The notes under the pieces: model-generated
Databases searched by the model: none
What the model was told of the DNA's origin: nothing
What the model saw: the letters and a program-made list of their open reading frames with translations, nothing else
Part shown: positions 1-8,257 of the stretch, in pieces
Numbering within the stretch: the first letter of the stretch is position 1
Layout of the letters: each line of letters begins with the position of its first letter
Translations under genes and position numbers: made by a program
Assembly: GCA_004525875.1 (NCBI GenBank)
Contig: SPBQ01000037.1
Location: 1-10,466 of the forward strand
DNA length: 10,466 nt
DNA from: Myxococcales bacterium
Lineage (GTDB): Bacteria > Desulfobacterota_B > Binatia > UBA1149 > SPBQ01
Reading direction: 5' to 3'

Positions 1-782
1 ATCCACGCCCGCTCCCAGAAGTCCTCGCGCAGCACGACGTCGGAGAAGCCCTGCAACGTCTCCGGGTTCCCCCAGTCGAGCCGCGGGTTCATTCGCGAAC
101 GCAGTGGCAAGTACGCGTACGGCAGCAGACCCACGAGGAACGATCCACCGATGACCACACCGCGACGCATGAACGCCGCCGGTGCGGCGATCACTGCCCG
201 ATCCACGCCCAGCATGTAGACGCCGAGCGCCACTGCATAGATCGCCATGAAGGTGTGGTTGCTGGAGCCGAGCCCGCACAAGAAGAACGCCAACGCGATC
301 GATCGTTCGGTTCGCACACGCAGCCAGTGCACCGCTGATCCGGTGGCCGCCACGACGAACAGTGCGTTGAGCGCGTAGGCGCGCTGCACGTTTGCCTGCG
401 ACCAGAAGCTCGGAGCGAACGCCAGGAGTAGACTCGCCAGGAGGGCGGCCTCACGGCCGAGCCCGAGTCGACGCGCCAGCACGAACAGCCCGCCACACGC
501 GGCGGCCGCGGCGGCCGCGCTGAAAAGACTCATCCGGAAAGCGATCGATCCGACCGGGACGATCAGCGTGAAGAGCTTGCCGAGCAGGACGTAGAGCGGG
601 TACCCGCTCGGATGCGGAATGCCCAGGGTATGGACGGCCGCCACCAGCTCGCCGCTGTCGCCGACGTAGATCGTGCGGGCAGCTCCTAGCGCGTACACGC
701 CGAACAGGGCGACACCGAGGAGTGCGCCGGCGAGAGCATCGCTGTGGCCACTGGAGTGGTCCGGTGGATTTTTCCCCGTCAC
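1..782 (-). CDS. DUF2723 family membrane glycosyltransferase (TMEM260-like), N-terminal part
   Basis: This is the N-terminal 260 residues of a polytopic membrane protein of the DUF2723 family (GT-C fold; the eukaryotic relative TMEM260 is a protein O-mannosyltransferase). I read the frame from the reverse strand; it stays open to the left edge, so the C-terminus is missing. The family hallmark is clear: GDSGEL at residues 41-46 followed by the H-x-L-G-I-P-H-P-S-G-Y-P block at 51-62. D42 and E45 sit in the first extracytoplasmic loop, where GT-C enzymes carry catalytic acid residues. Hydrophobic segments lie near residues 18-35, 85-103, 112-123, 137-150, 163-192 and 208-225. The PYAYLPLRSR stretch near 221-230 followed by DWGNP at 236-240 is also typical. 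GTG 782 is chosen as start; an in-frame GTG at 851 would add 23 residues but neither has a good Shine-Dalgarno sequence. The likely role is transfer of sugar from a lipid-linked donor outside the cytoplasmic membrane; the acceptor is unknown. Confidence 0.88.
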   Translation of the reverse strand, partial: MTGKNPPDHSSGHSDALAGALLGVALFGVYALGAARTIYVGDSGELVAAVHTLGIPHPSGYPLYVLLGKLFTLIVPVGSIAFRMSLFSAAAAAAACGGLFVLARRLGLGREAALLASLLLAFAPSFWSQANVQRAYALNALFVVAATGSAVHWLRVRTERSIALAFFLCGLGSSNHTFMAIYAVALGVYMLGVDRAVIAAPAAFMRRGVVIGGSFLVGLLPYAYLPLRSRMNPRLDWGNPETLQGFSDVVLREDFWERAW

Positions 783-915
783 GGTCCGGACATTATGCGG
801 TGACGGTGGGCGCGAGGTCGAGAGGTGGCCGTGGGGGAAAATGTAGGGCACCGCTCGGTCCAGGGCGTGCGGATCCGCTATAATGTTCGATCTTGCCGAT
901 GCCGGGAGACATTTC
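783..915. promoter_or_regulatory. Divergent promoter region between the DUF2723 gene and the serine hydrolase gene
   Basis: This short gap must hold the start signals of both flanking genes. On the plus strand a perfect TATAAT lies at 879-884, about 31 bases before the ATG at 916, giving a predicted transcript start near 891; no good -35 is visible. On the minus strand, CATAAT (reverse complement of 792-797) has a TCGACC -35 candidate (reverse complement of 816-821) with an 18-base spacer and would start transcription near 785, almost at the GTG of the DUF2723 gene. The -10 matches are seen in the sequence; their activity is inference. Confidence 0.5.
904..909 (+). promoter_or_regulatory. Ribosome binding site deciding the hydrolase start
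   Basis: GGGAGA lies six bases before ATG 916, good Shine-Dalgarno complementarity and spacing. It is the main reason for preferring 916 over the upstream ATG at 883, which has no such site. Confidence 0.65.
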
Positions 916-2250
916 ATGCGCGGCCTGATCGCGAGCTTGCCGGGACTGAGCGCACTGAGCACACGTGCCGATGTTCCCGAGGACATCGATCTCGTCACCA
1001 CGATCAGCCGTCACGAGAGCGATCCCGTCGCGGTCGGCGCCGATCCGGATGGCATTGCGCGTGTGTGGAAGGCCGTGCGCCGCCTGTATCGCAGCGGGAT
1101 TCAACCGGCCATCCAGCTCAACGTTCGCTGTCAAGGGGAGGTCATTCTCGACCGTGCCATCGGTTACGCGCGCGGCTGCGGGCCGGGCGAGCCGCCGGGT
1201 GCCGAGCGGGTCAAGCTGACGCCCGCTACGCCGTTCAATATCTTCTCCGCGGCGAAGGCCGTCACGGCAATGATGGTCCACCTTCTGGACCAGCGCCATC
1301 TCATCCATCTCGACGATCCTGTCTGCGAGTACATCCCCGAGTTCGGAATTCACGGGAAGCAGTGGATCACGATCCGACACGTGCTCGCTCATCGAGCCGG
1401 CATCCCGAACGTACCGCCGGAGTGCATGGATCTCGACCTGCTCGACGACCACGAAGCAGTCACGGATATCCTGTGTGAGGCGAAGCTTGCCTGGCGCCCC
1501 GGCCGGCGCATCGGCTACCACGCTATCAGTGGCGGCTTCATTCTCGGAGAGATCGTCCGGCGCGTGACGGGAGAGGATCTGCGGGCGATGCTGGAGCGCG
1601 AGATCCGTGTTCCGCTCGGCCTGCGCTGGTTTCGCTACGGCGCCGAGCAGCAGGATGTCGGCAGGGTTGCCCGGAACTATTTCACGGGACCGCCGGTGTT
1701 GCCTCCGGTCTCCGGCATCCTGCGTCGGGCACTCGGCGTGGGATTCCACGACGCGATCCAGCTCACCAACGATGAACGCTACCTGAAGGCGCTCGTGCCG
1801 TCCGGCAATCTCATCGCGACGGCTTCCGAGATGAGCCGGTTCTACGAGCTGTTGCTCTGCGATGGAACGCTGGGCGGCGTGGAAGTGTTCGATCCGCGCA
1901 CGGTGCGACGTGCCACCGCCGAACAGTCCTATCTCGAGTTCGATCTCACGCTCGGGCTGCCGATCCGCTACGGGATGGGGTTCATGCTCGGCGGACAGTG
2001 GTTCAGCCTGTATGGGCCCGATACGGTGCACGCGTTCGGCCACCTCGGCTTCACCAACATCATCTGCTGGGCCGATCCTGAACGACAGATCGCGGCCGCC
2101 CTCATGACCAGTGGCAAGCCCGTGCTCTACCCTGAGATCTACCACCTCTACGACGTGCTCCGGCAGCTCGCACTGGCCTGCCCCAAGGTGCGCCGGGTCG
2201 TATGGCCGCGGGCCGTGGGCGAGGCCCGACGCGGCGTTGAGGCCGGCTGA
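916..2250 (+). CDS. Beta-lactamase-fold serine hydrolase (CubicO/EstB-like, PF00144)
   Basis: This 444-residue protein belongs to the PF00144 serine hydrolases (class C beta-lactamase fold), which act mainly as esterases, transesterases or amidases. The SxxK motif is S111-A-A-K114, giving the nucleophile and its general base. Y201 in the Y-H-A motif takes the second catalytic position; Y-H-A instead of Y-x-N is common in the esterase-like branch. The third motif is H376-L-G378, in place of the K-T-G of true beta-lactamases, so antibiotic hydrolysis is unlikely. No signal peptide is visible, so it is probably cytoplasmic. An in-frame ATG at 883 would add 11 residues, but it overlaps a perfect TATAAT at 879-884, whereas ATG 916 has GGGAGA at 904-909 with six bases between. 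It is transcribed alone: its left neighbour is divergent and a 107-base gap with its own promoter candidate follows. The substrate cannot be told from sequence. Confidence 0.9.
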   Translation: MRGLIASLPGLSALSTRADVPEDIDLVTTISRHESDPVAVGADPDGIARVWKAVRRLYRSGIQPAIQLNVRCQGEVILDRAIGYARGCGPGEPPGAERVKLTPATPFNIFSAAKAVTAMMVHLLDQRHLIHLDDPVCEYIPEFGIHGKQWITIRHVLAHRAGIPNVPPECMDLDLLDDHEAVTDILCEAKLAWRPGRRIGYHAISGGFILGEIVRRVTGEDLRAMLEREIRVPLGLRWFRYGAEQQDVGRVARNYFTGPPVLPPVSGILRRALGVGFHDAIQLTNDERYLKALVPSGNLIATASEMSRFYELLLCDGTLGGVEVFDPRTVRRATAEQSYLEFDLTLGLPIRYGMGFMLGGQWFSLYGPDTVHAFGHLGFTNIICWADPERQIAAALMTSGKPVLYPEIYHLYDVLRQLALACPKVRRVVWPRAVGEARRGVEAG

Positions 2251-2264
2251 CCGCCGTGCGGCGG
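2251..2264 (+). terminator. Weak hairpin right after the serine hydrolase stop codon
   Basis: CCGCC (2251-2255) pairs with GGCGG (2260-2264) across a four-base loop, immediately after the TGA and followed by CTGTTT. The stem is short and the T-run poor, so this is at best a weak intrinsic terminator. Confidence 0.3.
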
Positions 2265-2306
2265 CTGTTTCGGCCAAAAAAGCCTGGTTCTCCGGCCTGG
2301 ACGTCA

Positions 2307-2336
2307 TTGTACGACTCCCCCGGCCGGGTCTAGAAT
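2307..2336 (+). promoter_or_regulatory. Candidate sigma-70-type promoter with an internal palindrome, before the O-antigen ligase-like gene
   Basis: TTGTAC (2307-2312) and TAGAAT (2331-2336) are 18 bases apart and match the -35 and -10 consensus at four and five of six positions. The predicted transcript start near 2343 leaves a leader of about 15 bases before ATG 2358, with no Shine-Dalgarno sequence. The spacer contains the perfect 10-bp palindrome CCCGGCCGGG (2319-2328), which could be an operator or chance in GC-rich DNA. Confidence 0.5.
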
Positions 2337-2357
2337 CGAGTTGACCGTTCGCGATCC

Positions 2358-3947
2358 ATGGCGCTCCCCCCCGCACAGATAGGCTCCGCGTCCCGCGCGC
2401 GTCCCGCCGCCGGGACCCGCGGCCAGCCTGGCCTGCTCCTGTACCTGATCGGGGGGCTGCTGGTCGTGCTGACCGCGCTGCAGGTCTCTCTCACCGGGAG
2501 CGGCTTGTGGATCCTCGGCTGCGTCGTCATGGCGGTCGGCGCCGTGGTGATCATCCGGCGGCCGGCGGTCGGTATCCTGATCTACCTGACGACGTTCCTG
2601 TTCACGTATCCGGCCTGGATGCGTGGTGCGGGTAACCTTACCGTGAACAACCTGATGGGTCTCATCCTCTTGCCGATGATGCTGTACGGAATGCTGCGCG
2701 AGGGCGACGCGTGGATCGTGCGCTTCCGGCCGGCCGTTCTACTCGGTGCGGTGGTCGTGGTGATGATGGCCTCGTCGAGCTTCTACGTGCCGTCGAGCGA
2801 GCTGGACAACGCGGAAGATGTAATCAAGATCGAGACCAGTCGCCGTACGCAGGGGGCGGCGCTGATCGCGACGCGCGATGCGGGGACCAAGTTCCTCACG
2901 CGCTATGTCTTCCTTCTCTTCTTTCTGTTCTTCGTCCGCAGTCCGCGCGACATCAAGTTCGTCGTCGGGATCGTGATCGGGTGCTTGTTGCTGACGTACT
3001 TCAACGTCAGTACCGAGGCCGGTGCCTTTGGGTGGGGCACTGGCCGTCTCCGGGTACTCGGCGAACAGGGCGCCGCGGTCTACGCGGGGCGCAATCCGAA
3101 CAAATTGGCGTACTTCGCGTTGTTCGGCCTGACATTGCTTTGGTACGGAAGGCGCGCGATCAAGTCGCCGTTCATGTATCCGCTGTGGTTCGCGGCCACC
3201 GCTATCACGTTCATCATGATCCCGATGACCGGCTCTCGCAGCGGCATCCTCAATCTGGTCTTCTTCGTCATCATTCTGCTCATGGAAGGCCGCTTCGACC
3301 TCCGCAAGGTCGCCGGCATGGCGATGATCACGTTGCTCGTGATCATCCAGTTTGGTTTCAACACGAGCTTCCTCGACACCGTGTTGCCGGAAGATGTCGC
3401 GAGGCGACTCACCAGCTTCAACGTGCGAAGTGAGGTGCTCACGCAGGGTGTCGAGGCCAGCGGGTCGGCCGAAGGGCGACTGCTGACGGCCCGGGCCGCG
3501 CTGCGGATATGGGCACTCCACCCCGTCTTTGGGGTGGGGATCGGGAACTTCAACACGGAGCGCGCGATGACCGACCCGACGGGCACAGTGGGGCCGCCAC
3601 ACAACTCGTATCTATGGGCGTTGGCCGAGGGCGGGCTCGTGACGTTCGGCCTCTACCTCTCGATGTTCGTGTGGACATTCCGGCGAGTACGCAGCATCGA
3701 GTGGGAGTACGAGGCCCGCTTCGGTCCGGTGGGGCTCGGCTGGCTGGTGAACGCGCTGCGCACGGCTTTGATCGGCTTTCTGATCTTCTCGTTCTTCGCC
3801 GATATGTGGCATCACGTCCTCTTCTACATCATCATCGGAATGTGCTTGACCGTGATCCGCATGCACCAGGTGTACGCGGAGACTGGCCAGGTTCCCAAGC
3901 CGTTCACGGCTGGGCGTCAACTTGCCCCCGATGCGGCGCCGGCTTAG
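2358..3947 (+). CDS. O-antigen ligase/polymerase-type polytopic membrane protein (Wzy_C, PF04932)
   Basis: This 529-residue protein is very hydrophobic, with roughly ten to twelve membrane segments (for example near 26-44, 50-68, 72-86, 98-113, 126-139, 181-193, 200-214, 250-263, 273-290, 297-310, 318-331, 428-441, 466-481 and 487-501). The family marks are TGSRSG at 291-296, the large periplasmic loop at about 332-415 with a conserved arginine-rich start (A-R-A-A-L-R, 378-383) and an F-G-V-G-I-G-N-F stretch at 391-398, and PHNSYL at 414-419 followed by E424-G-G. Members polymerise O-antigen or exopolysaccharide units (Wzy) or ligate undecaprenyl-linked glycan to lipid A core or protein (WaaL, PglL). 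Sequence alone does not separate these roles. No Wzx flippase, Wzz regulator or glycosyltransferase adjoins it, so the glycan is unknown. ATG 2358 is the only reasonable start: the next in-frame methionine, at residue 58, would remove the first membrane segment. Confidence 0.87.
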   Translation: MALPPAQIGSASRARPAAGTRGQPGLLLYLIGGLLVVLTALQVSLTGSGLWILGCVVMAVGAVVIIRRPAVGILIYLTTFLFTYPAWMRGAGNLTVNNLMGLILLPMMLYGMLREGDAWIVRFRPAVLLGAVVVVMMASSSFYVPSSELDNAEDVIKIETSRRTQGAALIATRDAGTKFLTRYVFLLFFLFFVRSPRDIKFVVGIVIGCLLLTYFNVSTEAGAFGWGTGRLRVLGEQGAAVYAGRNPNKLAYFALFGLTLLWYGRRAIKSPFMYPLWFAATAITFIMIPMTGSRSGILNLVFFVIILLMEGRFDLRKVAGMAMITLLVIIQFGFNTSFLDTVLPEDVARRLTSFNVRSEVLTQGVEASGSAEGRLLTARAALRIWALHPVFGVGIGNFNTERAMTDPTGTVGPPHNSYLWALAEGGLVTFGLYLSMFVWTFRRVRSIEWEYEARFGPVGLGWLVNALRTALIGFLIFSFFADMWHHVLFYIIIGMCLTVIRMHQVYAETGQVPKPFTAGRQLAPDAAPA

Positions 3948-4271
3948 TCCTGCCGCGCGATCACGCTATCCAGCCCACGTAGAGTCAGGATCGTCGTCGG
4001 GTCATGTCCCCAGCGGGCGTTGCGCCTGCGGTACGCCGCCCGTCTTGGTGAACCGTTCGGTTGGGATAACGGACCGGGAGGGCTGGGTTCGCGGCTCAAC
4101 GCCTTGACGATCGCGACAGCCCGATAAAACGCGCGACGCCTCCGCGCGCCGTGAATCCCGCCCCCCGGCTTGTCTGGAACGGAGAGGAGTGTTTCTGGGA
4201 ACCGTCCGAGTACGATCGAACCGTACTGTGGCCAGCTAAGAATAGTCCAGAGACAAAACACCGGGACGATA
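3948..4271. other. Unassigned gap of about 320 bases before the COG3146 gene
   Basis: No gene, RNA or mobile element is recognisable here. It holds two small inverted repeats, AACCG/CGGTT at 4051-4062 and AGTACG/CGTACT at 4209-4227, and the weak -10-like TAAGAAT at 4237-4243 upstream of the next gene. A reverse-strand reading frame without stops covers the whole gap (stop at 3944-3946), but it resembles no family I know and extends antisense into the downstream gene. A promoter and leader for the COG3146 gene probably lie in the right part. Confidence 0.5.
4209..4227. repeat. Small inverted repeat, AGTACG/CGTACT with a seven-base loop
   Basis: The arms at 4209-4214 and 4222-4227 are perfect six-base complements. 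The repeat ends ten bases before the -10-like TAAGAAT at 4237, where an operator could sit; no regulator is known and chance is possible. Confidence 0.3.
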
Positions 4272-5459
4272 GTGGCGAACAACGACATGTCCGACGCCAA
4301 GCAGAAAATCGAGATCGTCGACTCGCTCGCCCGCGTCGACGCCGCGTCGTGGGATGCGCTGGTGGATGCGAGTGATCCCTTCATGGAGTACGGCTTTCTG
4401 CGCGCACTGGAGCTGTCCCGGGCCGTGGGAGAAGGCACGGGGTGGCTGCCGCGGTACGTGCTGTCGTACCGGGCGGATCGCCTGGAGGCGGCAGCGGCGG
4501 CATACCTCAAGCTTGATTCCTACGGTGAGTTCGTTTTCGACTGGGAGTGGGCCGACGCATATCACCGCGCCGGACTCGCATACTACCCGAAGCTCGTGGT
4601 TGCCGCACCGTTCACGCCGGCCGGAGGAACTCGCATCCTGGTGCGTGCGGATACGGCGTTCGAGGCGAGCGCTCGGCCGGTCGTGGACGCACTCGTCTCG
4701 CTGGCCGAGCGCGAGGGCCTGTCGGGCGTCCATCTGCTGTTCGTGTCAGAGCCAGAACTGGCCTTTCTGGCCTCTTGCGGCTTCCTCCCGCGACTGACCT
4801 ACCAGTTCCACTGGGAGAACAACGGGTACGCGGATTTCGATGCGTACCTCGAAGACTTGCGCGCGAGCAAGCGCAAGCAGATCCGCAAAGAACGCAAGAA
4901 GGTTGCCGACTACGGCTTTCGAATCGAGGTCCTGGAGGGGGCCGACATCCGCGACGAGCACGTCGATGCCATCTGGCGGTTCTACAGGAACACGACCGGG
5001 CGCAAGTGGGGAGAGGCCTATCTTCGCCGCGACAGTTTCGATCGCATCGCCGAGCTGTGTCGCGAGCGCCTCGTGCTCGTCATGGCGAGCGAGGCCGGGC
5101 GCTGGGTGGCCGGCACGTTCAATCTCTGCAAGGGCACGAAGCTGTTCGGCCGATACTGGGGTGCACTCGAGGACTATCCGGGCTTGCACTTCGAGTGCTG
5201 CTACTACCTCCTCATCGAGTACGCGATCGAGCGTCGATTACAGGTCGTGGAGGCCGGTGCCCAGGGCGAGCACAAGTTTCTGCGTGGCTTCGTCACGCGG
5301 CCGACCTACAGCGCTCACTGGCTGGCCCATCCGGGCGGCCGGGCCGCGATCGAGCGGTACCTGGAAGGCGAGCGAGAACAGACGCGAGCCGCAATCGAGG
5401 GCTACAACGGGGTTTCGCCCGTCAAGCGCGTTCGCGACGCCGCCGGCCGGCGCGGCTGA
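4272..5459 (+). CDS. COG3146 protein: FemAB-like / GNAT-fold acyltransferase (PF04339)
   Basis: This protein of about 395 residues matches the PF04339 family ('FemAB_like', often called a peptidogalycan biosynthesis/recognition or GNAT N-acetyltransferase protein), normally 370-400 residues long. Numbered from the ATG at 4287, marks are PFMEYGFLRAL at 31-41, the DWEWADAYHRAG block at 85-96, a basic stretch S194-KRKQIRKERKK (194-205), and the C-terminal H301-F-E-C-C-Y-Y followed by EAGAQGEHKFLRGF at 322-335. FemAB-type proteins use two GNAT folds to add amino acids to peptidoglycan from aminoacyl-tRNA; for this branch neither reaction nor substrate is established. No signal peptide or membrane segment is seen, so it is cytoplasmic. 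GTG 4272 is preferred because GGGA at 4263-4266 precedes it by five bases, while ATG 4287 has no ribosome binding site; the choice is uncertain by five residues. The frame is open back to a TTG at 4170, but that extension has no family resemblance. A hairpin after its stop separates it from clpS. Confidence 0.85.
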   Translation: MANNDMSDAKQKIEIVDSLARVDAASWDALVDASDPFMEYGFLRALELSRAVGEGTGWLPRYVLSYRADRLEAAAAAYLKLDSYGEFVFDWEWADAYHRAGLAYYPKLVVAAPFTPAGGTRILVRADTAFEASARPVVDALVSLAEREGLSGVHLLFVSEPELAFLASCGFLPRLTYQFHWENNGYADFDAYLEDLRASKRKQIRKERKKVADYGFRIEVLEGADIRDEHVDAIWRFYRNTTGRKWGEAYLRRDSFDRIAELCRERLVLVMASEAGRWVAGTFNLCKGTKLFGRYWGALEDYPGLHFECCYYLLIEYAIERRLQVVEAGAQGEHKFLRGFVTRPTYSAHWLAHPGGRAAIERYLEGEREQTRAAIEGYNGVSPVKRVRDAAGRRG

Positions 5460-5460
5460 G

Positions 5461-5481
5461 CCCCTCGGACCCTCCGGGGGG
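5461..5481 (+). terminator. Hairpin after the COG3146 gene
   Basis: A nine-base-pair stem (5461-5469 with 5473-5481, one T-G wobble) closes a CCC loop one base after the stop codon. The following CAAGTTCACTTCTTC is T-rich rather than a clean T-run, so termination is plausible but perhaps incomplete. It separates the COG3146 gene from clpS. Confidence 0.5.
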
Positions 5482-5493
5482 CAAGTTCACTTC

Positions 5494-5521
5494 TTCATCC
5501 TGGCTTTTATGGTAGTAGAAT
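5494..5521 (+). promoter_or_regulatory. Candidate promoter of the clpS-clpA operon
   Basis: TAGAAT at 5516-5521 is a five-of-six -10 match; TTCATC at 5494-5499 is a weak -35 candidate 16 bases upstream. Transcription would begin about seven bases past the -10, at 5528-5529, which coincides with the GTG start of clpS. No Shine-Dalgarno sequence precedes that GTG, so the message may be leaderless. Confidence 0.45.
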
Positions 5522-5528
5522 ATCGGTC

Positions 5529-5861
5529 GTGTCCGAGCGGAAACCGGAAAGGAGACCGGGCGAGGGCCGGCTCGCCATCGAGGAGCGGATTCGTCCGAAG
5601 AAGCCGCGCATGTACGGCGTCGTACTATTGAATGATGATTACACGCCCATGGAATTCGTGGTGTGGGTGCTGCGCGTGGTGTTCCACAAGCACCCGCCCG
5701 AGGCGACTCGGCTGATGCTGGATGTCCACAATAAGGGGAAGGGGCTCTGTGGAGTGTTCACGTACGACGTTGCTCGGAGTAAGGCCGTCCAGGTCGAGAG
5801 GCTGGCCGCCAAGCACGAGTATCCCTTGAAGTGCTGCCTGGAGGCGGTCGAGACGGAGTAA
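5529..5861 (+). CDS. clpS: ATP-dependent Clp protease adaptor ClpS
   Basis: This 110-residue protein is the ClpS adaptor, which binds the N-domain of ClpA and hands over proteins with destabilising N-terminal residues (Leu, Phe, Tyr, Trp) for ClpAP degradation in the cytoplasm. The diagnostic block is L34-N-D-D-Y-T-P-M-E42: N35 and D36 match the E. coli residues that hold the substrate alpha-amino group, and M41 is the gatekeeper. H67 in V-H-N-K-G matches the second substrate-binding residue. The C-terminal ECE-type end seen in many orthologs is here C-C-L-E-A-V-E-T-E. The first 27 residues are charged and probably flexible, as expected for the extension that engages ClpA. The length (E. coli has 106) and position directly before clpA, with a 16-base gap, settle the identity. 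GTG 5529 is the best start; the ATG at codon 28 would cut into the folded core. Confidence 0.96.
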   Translation: MSERKPERRPGEGRLAIEERIRPKKPRMYGVVLLNDDYTPMEFVVWVLRVVFHKHPPEATRLMLDVHNKGKGLCGVFTYDVARSKAVQVERLAAKHEYPLKCCLEAVETE

Positions 5862-5865
5862 CCCC

Positions 5866-5869
5866 GGAG
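5866..5869 (+). promoter_or_regulatory. clpA ribosome binding site
   Basis: GGAG lies eight bases before ATG 5878, inside the 16-base gap after the clpS stop codon. It supports this start and lets clpA be translated independently from the shared message. Confidence 0.7.
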
Positions 5870-5877
5870 TAGTACCC

Positions 5878-8160
<2,283 letters not shown>

Positions 8161-8189
8161 AACGATCCGGAATCAGCTGAAACGAAGAG

Positions 8190-8228
8190 AAGAAGGGCCC
8201 GGGCTCGCAGAGAGCCCGGGCCCTTCTT
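8190..8228. terminator. Strong bidirectional terminator between clpA and the DUF1329 gene
   Basis: A perfect 17-base-pair stem (8190-8206 with 8212-8228) encloses the five-base loop GCAGA. The stem ends are AAGAAG and CTTCTT, so each strand has a pyrimidine, T-rich tail after a GC-rich core, as expected for a terminator used from both sides. It lies in the 97-base gap between two convergent genes. Confidence 0.85.
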
Positions 8229-8257
8229 GTTCCCGGAACCGTCGGTCCGTGACGGCG

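Noticed and set aside
916..2250. Annotation of the serine hydrolase as an antibiotic-resistance beta-lactamase
   Set aside because: The third motif is H-L-G rather than K-T-G, the second is Y-H-A, and there is no signal peptide, all pointing to the esterase-like branch of the fold.
793..2376. A 527-codon reverse-strand open frame
   Set aside because: It lies fully antisense to the serine hydrolase, which has all catalytic motifs and a ribosome binding site. The antisense translation is rich in R, H, D, E and A and low in hydrophobic pattern, as expected of a GC-rich shadow frame.
2739..3602. A 287-codon reverse-strand open frame
   Set aside because: It is antisense to the well-recognised O-antigen ligase-type gene and shows the R/H/D/E-rich bias of a shadow frame, without any family resemblance.
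4170..4271. Upstream extension of the COG3146 frame to a TTG
   Set aside because: The added 34 residues do not look like the family N-terminus and cross the inverted repeat and -10-like site; the block recognisable as the family begins after the ATG at 4287.
4547..5515. A 322-codon plus-strand frame overlapping the COG3146 gene
   Set aside because: It is another frame of the same DNA, with an R/G-rich composition, and contradicts the clear family match in the accepted frame.
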